A DNA stretch of 36,550 nt from Candidatus Polarisedimenticolia bacterium (GCA_035764505.1 DASTZC010000137.1:1-36550), one strand, 5' to 3'; shown: positions 23,215-35,251, numbered from the stretch's first letter. The notes: generated from the sequence alone by a model not told the origin. Numbers and translations: made by a program.

Positions 23215-26124
23215 ATGGCGCTCTCCCCTCGCACGAAGCTCGGACCCTACGAGATCCTGTCGGTCGCCGGCTCCGGTGGCATGGGAGTCGTCTACAAAGC
23301 CCGGGATACCCGGCTCGATCGCATCGTCGCGCTGAAGGTCCTGCCCGAAGCCCTCGTGCGGGATCCTGCCCGACGGCAGCGGCTGGAGCAGGAGGCGCGC
23401 GCCGTCTCCAGCCTGTCGCACCCGCACATCTGCACTCTCCACGATGTGGGCCACCAGGAAGGCATCGATTACCTGGTGATGGAGTACCTGGAAGGCGAGA
23501 CGCTGGCCGCGCGCCTTCACCAGGGGCCGCTGCCGCTGGACCAGGCGCTGCGTCACGCGATGGAAATCGCCGGGGCCCTGGACGCAGCACATCGCCGCGG
23601 ACTCGTGCACCGCGACCTCAAGCCGGGAAACATCATGCTGACGCCGGTCGGCGCCAAGCTGCTGGACTTCGGACTTGCGAAGGCGGTTCAGGACGTGCCC
23701 GCCGAGACCACCGAGCAGGATGCGACCGCGGCCCCGACGGCGACGCGCAAGCCCGCGACGCGCAGCGGCGTCATCATGGGCACACCGGCCTACATGTCGC
23801 CCGAGCAAGCCACGGGCAAACCGGTCGACGCGCGCTCCGACATCTTTTCCTTCGGCCTGATCCTCTACGAGATGCTCACGGGACAGCGGGCTTTCGGCGG
23901 CGATTCCGAGGCTCAGGCTCTGGCCGCGATGCTGCGCGATACTCCGCCGCCGGTTCGCAGGTTGAGGGCGGAGATTCCCGCGGACGTCGAGCGGGTCATC
24001 CAGCGCTGCCTGCCGAAGGACCCGGCCTCCCGCTACCCGGACGCGTCGGCTCTCCTCGCGGATCTCCGGGCCTGCGAAGCGCGCCGGCTGGCCGGGAGCG
24101 TTCCCCGAAGAGGGATGCTGCGTTGGGTGGTCATCCTGCCGGTGGCGGCCGTCGTCCTGGCGGCCGTCGCGTTCTCGATCTGGACCTGGCAGCGCGCCGC
24201 GCGCGAGCGCCAGGCGCGGCAGGCTCTCCCGGAAATCGCACGCCTCGTGGAATCGGAGCAGGCGGTCGGTGCCTTCCGCCTCGCCCTGCAGGTGGAGCCC
24301 TTGCTCAGAAACGACCCGGAGTTCGACAAGCTTTGGAGAAATGTGGCCGTGCCTCTATCCCTGAGCAGTGATCCGCCCGGGGTCGAAGTGCAGTTCAAGG
24401 CCTACGACCAGCCTGGCTCGGAATGGAACCGCCTCGGGATCACGCCCCTGGAAAACGTCCGCGTTCCCGTTGGACAGCTCCGCTGGAAGCTGGCGCGCGA
24501 TGGGTACGAGACCGTCGAGCTCGCCGCTAATCCCGGAAGGCTCCCGCCCTCAGTGAAGCTCGTCCCGCTAGGCCAGGCTCCTCCCGGGATGGTGCGCGTC
24601 CCGGGCGGAGTTTATGGGTACCGGGCCACGCGGCCCATCGAGCTTGCAGATTTCTGGCTGGATCGTTTCGAAGTCACGAACCGCGAGTTCAAGGTATTCG
24701 TGGACCGGGGGGGATACCGCGAGCGGGCCTACTGGAAGCAGCCGTTCTCGAAAGACGGGCGTACGCTGACCTTCGATGAAGCCATGAGCTTGTTCCGGGA
24801 CGCCACCGGCCGTCCCGGCCCCTCTACCTGGGAGCTGGGCACCTACCCGGAGGGGCAGGCCGACTTCCCCGTGAGCGGAGCCAGCTGGTACGAAGCCAGC
24901 GCCTACGCGGAATTCGCCGGCAAGACGCTTCCCACCTTCTATCATTGGTTCCGCGCGGCCGGCGCGGATGATCCCTTTTCCGGCATCCTTCCCTTGAGCA
25001 ACTTCGGCGGCCAGGGACCGGCGCAGGCGGGAAGCACCGAGGGACTTTCCCCCTGGGGCAACCGCGACATGGCCGGCAACGTGAAAGAGTGGGTGTGGAA
25101 CGCCGCGGGGTCCCGCCGTTATAGCCTGGGTGGAGCGTGGAGCGATCCGACCTACCTGTTCACGGGACCCGATGCGGTGGACCCGTTCGACCGCAGCCCG
25201 GTTCAGGGCTTCCGCTGCGCGCGCTACGATACTCCGCCTGCGGCGGAGACGTTCGGCTCGATCGAGAAGGTCTTCCGCGACTACTCGAAGCTGACGCCGG
25301 TAGGCGACGCGATCTTCGCGGCCTACCGCAGCCTGCACACCTACGACCCGCAGCCGCTCGAGACCCGCAGCGAATCGCCGACGGAAGAGTCCGAGTACTG
25401 GAGGGAGGAGCACATCAACTACGCCGCAGCGTACGGCGGGGAGCGGGTCCCCGCCACGCTATTCATTCCGAAAAACACCGCCCCCCCTTACCAGGCCGTC
25501 CTCTACTTTCCGCCGGGAAGCGCCCTTCGCCTGCATTCGATTCGCGATGCAGGCACGCGTCAGTTCGCCTTCCTGGTTCGCAGCGGGAGAGCCGTGCTGT
25601 TTCCCGGCTACAAAGGAACCTACGAGCGGCGGCTACCCCCGGGAACCGGCGGAGCGAACGCCGAGCGAGACCTCACGATCGAGTGGTCCAAGGATATCGG
25701 GCGCTCGCTCGACTACCTCGAGAGCCGGCCCGACATCGATAAGACTCGCCTCGCTTTCTACGGGCTCAGCATGGGTGCGGTGATGGGACCCATCGTCGGG
25801 GCCGTCGAGCCCCGCTTGCGCACGCTGGTGCTCGTCGGCGGGGGCCTCAGCTCCGGGGAAGAGCCTCCCGAAGTCGACCCCTTCAACTTCGCGCCGCACG
25901 TCCGCATCCCGGTCCTCATGATCAACGGAAGCCACGACTTTCTTTTCCCTCCTGAGACCTCGCAGGACCCGATGTTCCGCCTGTTCCAGTCGCCCGTGAA
26001 TGCTAAGCGCCATTACGTCTTCGACGGTGGACACGTCCCTCCACGCATGCAGGAAGTCGCCCGCGAGACGCTGGATTGGCTGGATCAGTACCTCGGCCCG
26101 GTCCGCCTTGGCGGGTCGCAGTAG
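23215..26124 (+). CDS. Ser/Thr kinase / TM / FGE-like / alpha-beta hydrolase fusion
   Basis: The protein has 969 residues. A complete kinase domain spans about 12-283 (GSGGMGVVY, Lys41, HRD 132-134, DFG 151-153, SPE 195-197). One transmembrane helix lies at 302-324. Residues about 384-450 resemble a PEGA-type beta domain. Residues 455-672 are an FGE-sulfatase/SUMF1-like domain ([43 protein letters not shown]). Its usual Cys pair in the segment before GFRCA is absent (only Cys668), so formylglycine synthesis is unlikely. Residues about 735-960 are an alpha/beta hydrolase with Ser852 in YGLSMGA, Asp908 in NGSHDF and His940 in DGGHVPP, an intact-looking triad. By topology the kinase is cytoplasmic and the FGE-like and hydrolase parts are periplasmic. 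It may be a receptor kinase with an enzymatic or ligand-binding ectodomain. Confidence 0.9.
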   Translation: MALSPRTKLGPYEILSVAGSGGMGVVYKARDTRLDRIVALKVLPEALVRDPARRQRLEQEARAVSSLSHPHICTLHDVGHQEGIDYLVMEYLEGETLAARLHQGPLPLDQALRHAMEIAGALDAAHRRGLVHRDLKPGNIMLTPVGAKLLDFGLAKAVQDVPAETTEQDATAAPTATRKPATRSGVIMGTPAYMSPEQATGKPVDARSDIFSFGLILYEMLTGQRAFGGDSEAQALAAMLRDTPPPVRRLRAEIPADVERVIQRCLPKDPASRYPDASALLADLRACEARRLAGSVPRRGMLRWVVILPVAAVVLAAVAFSIWTWQRAARERQARQALPEIARLVESEQAVGAFRLALQVEPLLRNDPEFDKLWRNVAVPLSLSSDPPGVEVQFKAYDQPGSEWNRLGITPLENVRVPVGQLRWKLARDGYETVELAANPGRLPPSVKLVPLGQAPPGMVRVPGGVYGYRATRPIELADFWLDRFEVTNREFKVFVDRGGYRERAYWKQPFSKDGRTLTFDEAMSLFRDATGRPGPSTWELGTYPEGQADFPVSGASWYEASAYAEFAGKTLPTFYHWFRAAGADDPFSGILPLSNFGGQGPAQAGSTEGLSPWGNRDMAGNVKEWVWNAAGSRRYSLGGAWSDPTYLFTGPDAVDPFDRSPVQGFRCARYDTPPAAETFGSIEKVFRDYSKLTPVGDAIFAAYRSLHTYDPQPLETRSESPTEESEYWREEHINYAAAYGGERVPATLFIPKNTAPPYQAVLYFPPGSALRLHSIRDAGTRQFAFLVRSGRAVLFPGYKGTYERRLPPGTGGANAERDLTIEWSKDIGRSLDYLESRPDIDKTRLAFYGLSMGAVMGPIVGAVEPRLRTLVLVGGGLSSGEEPPEVDPFNFAPHVRIPVLMINGSHDFLFPPETSQDPMFRLFQSPVNAKRHYVFDGGHVPPRMQEVARETLDWLDQYLGPVRLGGSQ

Positions 26125-26248
26125 AATCTCCTCTACCGGACCGTCAGATTCGACAATTCTCAGCAAGATCTTCTCTCTCTTCGCTCGGATTGGGCGTATC
26201 GTGATCGGGTTCAGCCATAGGACATGCGTTACAGGCAGGAGAGCCGCC

Positions 26249-27514
26249 ATGCGGCGAGCCATCAAAAGTCTTTGCTTGTTTCTGACTCTCGCCGCTCTGG
26301 TGCCCGTGGGCCGGGCGGAAGCGGGATCGATTGTCAGGCTGGGCCCCTGCGCCAATCCCGATTGCAACGTCCCCCCGCCCAATTCGGGTTTTATCCAGGT
26401 GGCGACGGGCAACTATCACAGCATGGGCCTGAGGTCGGACGGTACTATCGCGGCCTGGGGGATGTGCGACGTCGGGCAGTGCAACGTGCCTCCCCCCAAC
26501 TCCGGGTTCACCGCCATCGCCGCCGGGGACAGCCACAGTCTGGGACTTCGGCAGGACACCTCGATCGCGGCCTGGGGGGACAACGAGCAGGGGCAGCTCA
26601 ACGTGCCGGCGCCGAACACGGGCTTCGTGGCCATCGCGGCCGGCCTGCTGCACAGCATCGCGCTGAAATCCGACGGCTCGATCGTCGGCTGGGGCCGCAA
26701 CAGCTCAGGCGAGACCGTCCCCCCCGCACCGAACAGCGGCTGGGTGGCGATCGCCGCGGGCGGTTACGTCAGCATGGGATTGAAGTCCGATGGCTCCGTC
26801 CGGAAATGGGGCTGCGGCGGAGCTTGCCCGGTACCTTCACCGAACACCGGCTTCGTCGCGATCGCGACCAGCTACGACCACAGCCTCGCGCTCCGGGCGG
26901 ACGGCTCGATCGTGGCCTGGGGCGGCAACGCTTACGGTCAGCTCGACGTGCCGGAGCCGAACTCGGGATTCGTGTCGATCGCGGCGGGAATATTCTTCAG
27001 CCTCGGCGTGAAGTCCGATGGCTCCCTCATGGCCTGGGGCAAGATCGATCAGAACTATGTGCCCCTCCCGAACGAGGGCTATCAGGCGGCGACCGCGAAC
27101 CAGGGGCTGGCCGATGCCTTGAAGTCCGTGCCCTCCGACGCCGACGGGGACGGAGTGCAGGACGACGTCGACTGCGCGCCGTCCGACCTGCTGGCGTTCG
27201 CGATCCCGGGCGAGGTCCGAGATCTCAGGTTCGAAACACCCACGGATTTGGCCTGGACGACGGAGACGGGACGGTCGGGCATGGGCACGACTTATGACAT
27301 CGTCCGCGGGTCGCTCTCCGGCTTCCCCGTGCAGCCCGGCTCGGGCGAGAGCTGCCGGACCGACGGCCTGTTCGTGACCTACTTCTCCGACACGGCCAAG
27401 CCCGCTTTGGGGACTGGCTTCTACTTCCTCGTGCGCGCCGCGAACCACTGCGCCAATGGCACCTACGGGTCCGCCAGCTCAGGCTTCGAACGGATCACTT
27501 CTGTTTGCCCGTAA
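26249..27514 (+). CDS. Secreted RCC1-repeat protein
   Basis: I choose the ATG at 26249 (421 residues), which has AGGAGAG about 7 nt upstream. The frame is open further back, into the end of the kinase gene. Residues 1-25 form a signal peptide. About seven RCC1/ATS1-type repeats of about 45 residues follow, each reading approximately 'GFvaIAaG..HSlaLksDGSIvaWG...GQ..VP.PN'. They should form a beta-propeller. A calcium-loop motif DADGDGVQDDVDC follows, as in thrombospondin type 3 repeats. The last 100 residues are the same FnIII-like module as in the 15918-19136 gene and also end in Cys-Pro. It is probably a surface or secreted binding protein. Its ligand is unknown. It begins 124 bp after the kinase-hydrolase gene on the same strand and may be co-transcribed with it. 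Confidence 0.85.
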   Translation: MRRAIKSLCLFLTLAALVPVGRAEAGSIVRLGPCANPDCNVPPPNSGFIQVATGNYHSMGLRSDGTIAAWGMCDVGQCNVPPPNSGFTAIAAGDSHSLGLRQDTSIAAWGDNEQGQLNVPAPNTGFVAIAAGLLHSIALKSDGSIVGWGRNSSGETVPPAPNSGWVAIAAGGYVSMGLKSDGSVRKWGCGGACPVPSPNTGFVAIATSYDHSLALRADGSIVAWGGNAYGQLDVPEPNSGFVSIAAGIFFSLGVKSDGSLMAWGKIDQNYVPLPNEGYQAATANQGLADALKSVPSDADGDGVQDDVDCAPSDLLAFAIPGEVRDLRFETPTDLAWTTETGRSGMGTTYDIVRGSLSGFPVQPGSGESCRTDGLFVTYFSDTAKPALGTGFYFLVRAANHCANGTYGSASSGFERITSVCP

Positions 27515-27545
27515 GGCCTCTTAGGATACCCAGCACTTCATCAAT

Positions 27546-27569
27546 CCACCGCGTTAATATTCTTTCGCG

Positions 27570-27573
<4 letters not shown>
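27546..27573 (+). terminator. Hairpin after the RCC1 gene
   Basis: CCACCGCG and CGCGGTGG pair perfectly around a 12-nt AT-rich loop, 32 bp after the RCC1 stop. The right arm contains the GTG at 27570 that opens the frame of the next kinase, which argues against that GTG being its start. Confidence 0.65.
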
Positions 27574-30224
<2,651 letters not shown>

Positions 30225-30273
30225 CCCATGCCAGGGCGGAGCTGATTCCGGCTGTCTGAGACGAGCCGGGGGC

Positions 30274-30405
30274 TCAGCCATACCGGTCGTCGGTATCGCC
30301 CGCTTGCCGCGGGCTGTACGCCGTAACGGCCCCTGCAGTATCAACCCCATCGTAGCCATCGCCGTTGACGTCGCCCGCCGTCGAAACGTAGAACCCGAAG
30401 AATCC
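30274..30405 (-). pseudogene. FG-GAP repeat gene remnant
   Basis: The minus strand encodes FGFYVSTAGDVNGDGYDG followed by VDTAGAVTAY and a stop at 30274. 'VSTAGDVNGDGYDD' is the hallmark of FG-GAP/integrin-alpha beta-propeller repeats. Only one blade is present, with no start codon, no signal peptide and no more repeats on either side. I take it as a fragment of a larger secreted protein gene. It abuts an unrelated porin fragment on the opposite strand. Confidence 0.65.
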
Positions 30406-30410
30406 GTCGG

Positions 30411-30842
30411 ATCGACCTGGGAGGGACGCCATGAGCTCCTGGGGGGCTACATCTTCGACAACTACCGGCTCGCCGGGATTAAATGGAACACGGGCTCGCG
30501 GTCAATGGGCAGTACTACACCCGCTGGCTGGATGATTTCGATGCCGACGGGCCGCTCCCGCTCGATTCGACCTACGACCGCGGCTTCGAGCTGTCCCTGA
30601 GCAATTTCGTCATTCCCAAGAAACTGAGCCTGTACGGCGGCGGCTCCAAGGTCTACGGTGAGTTCAACGACTCCTGGGAGTACGCGGTCGGCGCCAAGTG
30701 GCATCCCGTCAACACCGAGCGCTTCTGGTTGACCGCCGAAGCGATGAAGGTCCACAGGGTCCCCTACAGCGGAGCCTTTACGCCGTATACCGCCGGGCTG
30801 GACGGCTGGGTGGCGATGCTCCAGGGGGTCATCGCCTTCTGA
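30411..30842 (+). pseudogene. Porin C-terminal remnant, frameshifted
   Basis: One plus-strand frame encodes GRHELLGGYIFDNYRLAGI. Near 30481 it continues in a different frame as MEHGLAVNGQYYTRWLDDFD and runs to the stop at 30842. Joined, the two read like the last strands of a phosphate-selective (OprO/OprP-like) outer-membrane porin: alternating aromatic strands (KLSLYGGGSKVYGEF, WEYAVGAKWHP, RFWLTAEAMKVH) and a terminal Phe (MLQGVIAF) typical of beta-barrels. The N-terminal two thirds and any signal peptide are missing. I conclude that this is a broken gene. The alternative is an expressed 119-residue fragment from the ATG at 30483, which seems unlikely. Confidence 0.65.
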
Positions 30843-31039
30843 ACATTCGGGCCGACCTGAGCCGTCGACCGGCTATGGGCACACGTTGGAGATGGGCCGG
30901 GACTGGATCGATCCGATCACCGATGCTGTGCGCTATACTACGGGCGAACCAACGCCAACGTGAAAACCCCGTGCCGTGGAATGCTTTGGGCGAACGATCG
31001 CTGGCATGAGGGGACACGCACTGAACTGAGCGTTTCTGC

Positions 31040-33121
31040 ATGTCGGATGATTTCCCCGACGTCATCCAGAGCGAGGCGCGCCTCGAAGCGCTGAGGCGGA
31101 CGTCACTACTCGACTCCCCGCCCGAGGAGGCGTTCGACCGGCTGACGCGGACGGCCACGACCGCGCTCCGCGTGCCAATGTCGATCGTCTCCCTCGTCGA
31201 TCGTGACCGGCTGTTCTTCAAGAGCCAGAGCGGGCTGGGCGAGCCGTTCGCTTCGCTGCGGCACGGTCCGGTGCAGCATTCGTTCTGCCAGCATGCGGTC
31301 CGCACCCGCGAGACCCTCGTGGTGCCGGACTCCCGGAGGAATCCCGCCTTTGAGCGCTACCCCGCCATCTCCGGGCTGGGGGCGATCGCCTACGCCGGAG
31401 TCCCGCTCATCACATCCGAAGGATACGCCGTGGGGACGTTCTGCGTCGTCGACGAGCGGCCGCGTGACTGGACGGAGGAAGAGCTCAGCATCCTGCGCGT
31501 GCTGGCGAACTGCGCGATGTCGGAAATCGAAATGCGGCGTATCGTCCAGGAGCTGCGGAGCCTGACCACGAACCTGCAGGGACTGGTGGAGTCCCGGACC
31601 GCGGCGCTGAAGGCATCAGAGGAGCGCCAGCGGATGCTGCTCGACGTCAACAACGCCATCGTGACCTGTCGTGACCGCGATTCCCTGTTCAGTGCGGTCG
31701 CCGCCGCGCTGGCGCGTGTGGCTCCGTTCGACCGCGCCTCGCTCGCCCTTTACGATCCGATCAAGGACGTCTTCAAGGTGATGGTTGTGGCGGAGCCCGA
31801 GCCGTTACCTTCCATCATTCCAGCGGACTGGCCTCGACAGGGATCCCGCGCCGGCTGGGTCCTCGAACACGGCGTGCCGCTCCTGACGACAGACCATCGC
31901 GATCCGCCATGGTTCGCCGAGCATCCGGCGCTGCTCGAGAAGGGGCTCCTCTCCGCCGTTACCGCTCCCCTGACGATTAAGGGGAAGATCCTCGGCACGA
32001 TGAACGTGGCCAGCCTCAAGCCCGCCCGGTACTCGGCTGATGAAGCCTCGCTGATCGGCGGCGTGGCCGAGCAGGTGGCACTCGCCATCGAGAATCTCCT
32101 GGCATACGAGGAGATCGCCGCCCTCAAAGCGCGCCTCGAGGAGGAGAACCTGTACCTCCAGGAGGAGGTCCGATCGGAGGCCGCCTTCGGCGACGTCGTC
32201 GGCGAGTCGCCGGCCATGCTCGACATCCTCGCGAAGGTGCGCGTGGTGGCTAAAACCGACTCCACGGTGCTGGTCACCGGCGAGACGGGGACCGGCAAGG
32301 AGCTCATTGTCCGCGCCATCCACAGCCTCAGCCACCGCAAGGACAAGATCCTGGTGAAGGTGAACTGCGCCGCCCTGCCGGCCGGTGTCATCGAAAGCGA
32401 GCTGTTCGGCCACGAGAGGGGTGCCTTCACCGGAGCGCTCACGCGCAAGGCAGGCCGGTTCGAGCTCGCCAATCGAGGCACGCTCCTTCTCGACGAGGTG
32501 GGCGACCTTCCCTTGGACCTTCAAGCGAAGCTCCTACGCGTGCTGCAGGAAGGCGAATTCGAGCGCGTCGGTGGGACGCAATCGTTGAAAGTGGACGTGC
32601 GGATCGTCGCGGCCACCAACCGGGATCTCGAGCGCGCCGTCGCTGAGGAGCGGTTCCGAGCCGATCTCTATTACCGGCTCAACGTCATCCCGATCGCAAT
32701 TCCCCCCTTGAGGAAGCGCCCGGAGGACATCCCGCGACTCGCCCGGCATTTCGTCATGGTCTTCTCGTCGAAGATGGGCAAGCCCGTCGGCAAGCTGGAT
32801 GCGGAGGCGCTGGAGAAGCTGACTGCGTACTCCTGGCCCGGAAACGTCCGGGAGCTGCAGAACGTCATCGAGCGGGCGGTCATCCTGTCGTCGCCGGGAC
32901 GCCTCGTACTCGGCGACGTCCTGACCACGACGTCGGCCGCGGGGAGCCCGAAGCAGGCAACGCAGAGCCTCGAGGAGACCGAGCGACAGCACATCGTCTC
33001 GGTCCTCGAAAGGACCGGCTGGCGTGTCAGCGGCGAGCGCGGCGCCGCAGAGATCCTGGGCCTCAAGCGAACGACCCTGGAGGCCCGCATGAAGAGACTC
33101 GGAATCCACCGCCAAATCTGA
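31040..33121 (+). CDS. Sigma54-dependent activator with two GAF domains
   Basis: The protein has 693 residues. GAF 1 spans about 15-165 (LLDSPPEEAFDRLTR, SIVSLVDRDRLFFKSQSGL, HSFCQHAV). A coiled linker lies at about 165-200. GAF 2 spans about 200-355, FhlA-like. A second helical linker lies at 355-380. An AAA+ sigma54 domain covers about 383-625 with Walker A GETGTGKE (414-421), GAFTGA (461-466) and Walker B LLLDE (482-486). A Fis-type helix-turn-helix covers about 650-690. The intact GAFTGA loop means it can contact sigma54. GAF domains usually sense small molecules or redox/NO state. There is no transmembrane segment and no receiver domain. No Shine-Dalgarno is evident before the ATG. TATACT at 30934-30939 is a possible -10. 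Its targets are not visible in the window. Confidence 0.93.
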   Translation: MSDDFPDVIQSEARLEALRRTSLLDSPPEEAFDRLTRTATTALRVPMSIVSLVDRDRLFFKSQSGLGEPFASLRHGPVQHSFCQHAVRTRETLVVPDSRRNPAFERYPAISGLGAIAYAGVPLITSEGYAVGTFCVVDERPRDWTEEELSILRVLANCAMSEIEMRRIVQELRSLTTNLQGLVESRTAALKASEERQRMLLDVNNAIVTCRDRDSLFSAVAAALARVAPFDRASLALYDPIKDVFKVMVVAEPEPLPSIIPADWPRQGSRAGWVLEHGVPLLTTDHRDPPWFAEHPALLEKGLLSAVTAPLTIKGKILGTMNVASLKPARYSADEASLIGGVAEQVALAIENLLAYEEIAALKARLEEENLYLQEEVRSEAAFGDVVGESPAMLDILAKVRVVAKTDSTVLVTGETGTGKELIVRAIHSLSHRKDKILVKVNCAALPAGVIESELFGHERGAFTGALTRKAGRFELANRGTLLLDEVGDLPLDLQAKLLRVLQEGEFERVGGTQSLKVDVRIVAATNRDLERAVAEERFRADLYYRLNVIPIAIPPLRKRPEDIPRLARHFVMVFSSKMGKPVGKLDAEALEKLTAYSWPGNVRELQNVIERAVILSSPGRLVLGDVLTTTSAAGSPKQATQSLEETERQHIVSVLERTGWRVSGERGAAEILGLKRTTLEARMKRLGIHRQI

Positions 33122-33153
33122 TCGAGAACACTCGACGGCGCGCCTTGCGCACC

Positions 33154-33349
33154 CGATGGTGGCGTGTCGCTCCGGCACCGTTGATCCACCGCGGCCTCCC
33201 GAGACCACGGCGAAAGACAGGACGCTCGGGGAGACCGCGACTGAGGTCACGGTCACCGTCGATGACCTTCCGACCCACGGTCCGCCGACGCCTGGTTTCG
33301 ATCGCATGGCCATCGCCGAGCGTCTGCTCTCGGCCTTCGACCGACACGG
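33154..33349 (+). pseudogene. 196-bp copy of the deacetylase 5' region
   Basis: This stretch aligns without gaps to 14705-14900 inside the deacetylase gene, about 85% identical by hand count (29 differences). It encodes MVACRSGTVDPP and then VTVTVDDLPTHGPPTPGFDR in an intact frame: lipobox end, linker and the first NodB motif. Similarity stops abruptly at 33349, 10 bp before the end of the opposing winged-helix gene, so the catalytic domain is gone. No signal peptide precedes it. It is a truncated paralogue rather than a gene. Confidence 0.85.
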
Positions 33350-33358
33350 GCCGCGGCG

Positions 33359-35251
33359 TCACGGCGCCAGGTGGACACAGCGGAGCAACTCATGGAAGCG
33401 CGGGTCCTGGCGCAGCGGGTCGTAGATCGGATCCACCCTCAGCGACACGAGGAAACCCGAGTGATTCTCGCAGGCCTGCTCCAAGGCGGCGAGCGCCTCG
33501 TCGTTGAGGCCCATCCCGAGATAGGCCGTCGAGCGCAACTGAAATGGATTCAACTTCCACTGCCGGTTCGATTCCTCCATTCGTGAGAACGCGCGCCGCG
33601 CCTCCTCGACATTCCCGGAGCGCCCTTGCACATAGGCCGTCAGCGCATGGAGCCACGGCCCTTCCCCGATCTCTATCCACTTCTGGATTTGTCCCAGCGC
33701 TTCGGCGTACTGCCCCCGCTGCGCGTACACGTAGATGATCATGTGGGCCCGTCCAAAACTTGGCTCGAGGGCGAGCACCCCTTGAAACTGCGCGATCGCC
33801 TGGTCGTATTTTCGGGCGAAGTACAAGATGACGCCGTGATCTGCGGCGACTATGAGCGAACGCGGATCGAGCTGGCGGGCGCGCTCGCTCTCCACAAGCG
33901 CCTCGTCGAAGCGCCCCTGGAAGGAGAGGTACTCGGCGTACCAGTGATGTGCGGTGGCGTAGTTTGCGTCGAGCTCGATCGCCTTGCGGAATTGATCCTC
34001 GGCCGTCTGCCAGTCCCAATCGTAGACCTCGTTGATTAGCGCCAGGGAGGTGTGCGCGGCGGCCAGGCTTCCGTCAAGCTCCAGGGCCCTGAGCGCCGCC
34101 GCCCGCGCCTTCGGAATGACCTCTTCCTGAGGTGCGTAGCCATAAGTTCCCATGAGGGTGTAGGTATCGCTCAGGCCGGCATAGGCGCGGGCCTCTCGCG
34201 GGTTCCTGGCAAGCGCCTGCTGGAACGACTCGACCGCCCGCTGGAAACCATCCAGATTCCGCTTGTTCCAATCGTACCGGCCCCTCAGATAATGGTCGTA
34301 GGCCTCGTAGTCCTGTGGCGAGAGTGCGGCGGGGTGCGCGGGAGGCCCCGGACCGTTCAGCAGGGCTTCGATCTGATCCGCAATCTCCATTGCGATCTCA
34401 TCCTGCACCCGCAGCACATCCTTCTGCTCGCGGTCGTAGTTGCGCGCCCACAGGTGAGTCTGGTCTTTCACATGAATAAGCTGAGCGGTGATCCGTACCC
34501 TGTCCGACTCGCGCCGGACGCTTCCTTCCAGGACGTACTGCACGCCGAGTTCACTCCCCAGCTTGTCCAACGGCGTGGGGACATGCTTGTAGTACATGAC
34601 CGAGGTTCGCGCGATGACCCCGAGCCGCTGGGGATCGATGGCTCCCAACCGCGTGATCATCTCCTCCGTGAACCCATCGCTGAAATACTCCTGACCGGCA
34701 TCACCCGTCAGGTTCTCGAACGGCAGGACGGCGAGCATCACCCGTCCCTCCGGCCTCTCTGTCGCGGAGGGGGATTTCGACCAGATGAGGAAGGCGCCCG
34801 CCAACCCCGCCAGAGCCAGCGCTGCCGGGAGGATCCATCGCCTGCGTGAGGGAGCATCGGGGAGCGCAACCGGACTGGCACCGTCCACGATCGGTGACGG
34901 TGGTGCGGCGGGCGCAGGCTGCGCCGACCCGTCCTCGGCGAGTGGAGCGATGAAACGGTACCCCATGCCGGTGACGGTGCGGATGAAGCGCGGGTTCTCA
35001 GAGTCATCCTTCAACGCCAGCCGGAGCTTGCGGATGGCAACGTTGATGCTGTTGTCGGTTTCGAAGAAGACGCGCTGGCCCCAGACCCTCTCGACGATCT
35101 GCTCCCGCGTGACCAGGTCCGGCCTGCGCTCGATGAGCAGGAGAAGGATCTGCATCGGGATCCGCTCGAGCCTGACGGCCCGGCCCGCGCGCCGCAGCTC
35201 GTAGGCCTGCGGGTCCAGATCGAGCTCCTCTCCCAGCTTGAGTACGCTCAT
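33359..35251 (-). CDS. Winged-helix / TM / TolB-like / TPR regulator
   Basis: The protein has 630 residues. Its ATG at 35251 has GGAAGG about 8 nt upstream. Residues 1-103 form an OmpR/CadC-type winged helix (VRLERIPMQILLLLIERRPDLVTRE, NSINVAIRKLRLALKDD, FIRTVTGMGYRF). After a Pro/Ala linker a transmembrane helix lies at about 139-157 (WILPAALALAGLAGAFLIW). Residues about 172-300 are a COG5616-type TolB-like domain (MLAVLPFENLTGDAGQEYFS, VIARTSVMYYKH, VLEGSVRRESDRVRI). TPRs fill about 310-610. This is a ToxR/CadC-like topology: cytoplasmic DNA-binding head, periplasmic sensory tail. The tail is the same type as in the 27570-30224 kinase. It is divergent from the fibre-like protein gene at 35477, a possible target. 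Confidence 0.9.
   Translation of the reverse strand: MSVLKLGEELDLDPQAYELRRAGRAVRLERIPMQILLLLIERRPDLVTREQIVERVWGQRVFFETDNSINVAIRKLRLALKDDSENPRFIRTVTGMGYRFIAPLAEDGSAQPAPAAPPSPIVDGASPVALPDAPSRRRWILPAALALAGLAGAFLIWSKSPSATERPEGRVMLAVLPFENLTGDAGQEYFSDGFTEEMITRLGAIDPQRLGVIARTSVMYYKHVPTPLDKLGSELGVQYVLEGSVRRESDRVRITAQLIHVKDQTHLWARNYDREQKDVLRVQDEIAMEIADQIEALLNGPGPPAHPAALSPQDYEAYDHYLRGRYDWNKRNLDGFQRAVESFQQALARNPREARAYAGLSDTYTLMGTYGYAPQEEVIPKARAAALRALELDGSLAAAHTSLALINEVYDWDWQTAEDQFRKAIELDANYATAHHWYAEYLSFQGRFDEALVESERARQLDPRSLIVAADHGVILYFARKYDQAIAQFQGVLALEPSFGRAHMIIYVYAQRGQYAEALGQIQKWIEIGEGPWLHALTAYVQGRSGNVEEARRAFSRMEESNRQWKLNPFQLRSTAYLGMGLNDEALAALEQACENHSGFLVSLRVDPIYDPLRQDPRFHELLRCVHLAP

Noticed and set aside
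22176-23234. 352-codon frame overlapping the start of the winged-helix/ATPase gene
   Set aside because: It is the same strand shifted by one frame, Arg-rich, without motifs; the true frame has an intact winged helix and Walker A.
26317-27090. Periodic DNA repeats in the RCC1 gene, considered as a possible repeat array
   Set aside because: The periodicity of about 130-150 bp follows the protein repeats and the units differ in sequence, so it is not a CRISPR or satellite array.
30304-30600. 99-codon plus-strand frame with an ATG at the FG-GAP remnant
   Set aside because: Its first 35 codons are antisense to the FG-GAP fragment and its middle is the first half of the porin fragment; it is a chance join of debris.
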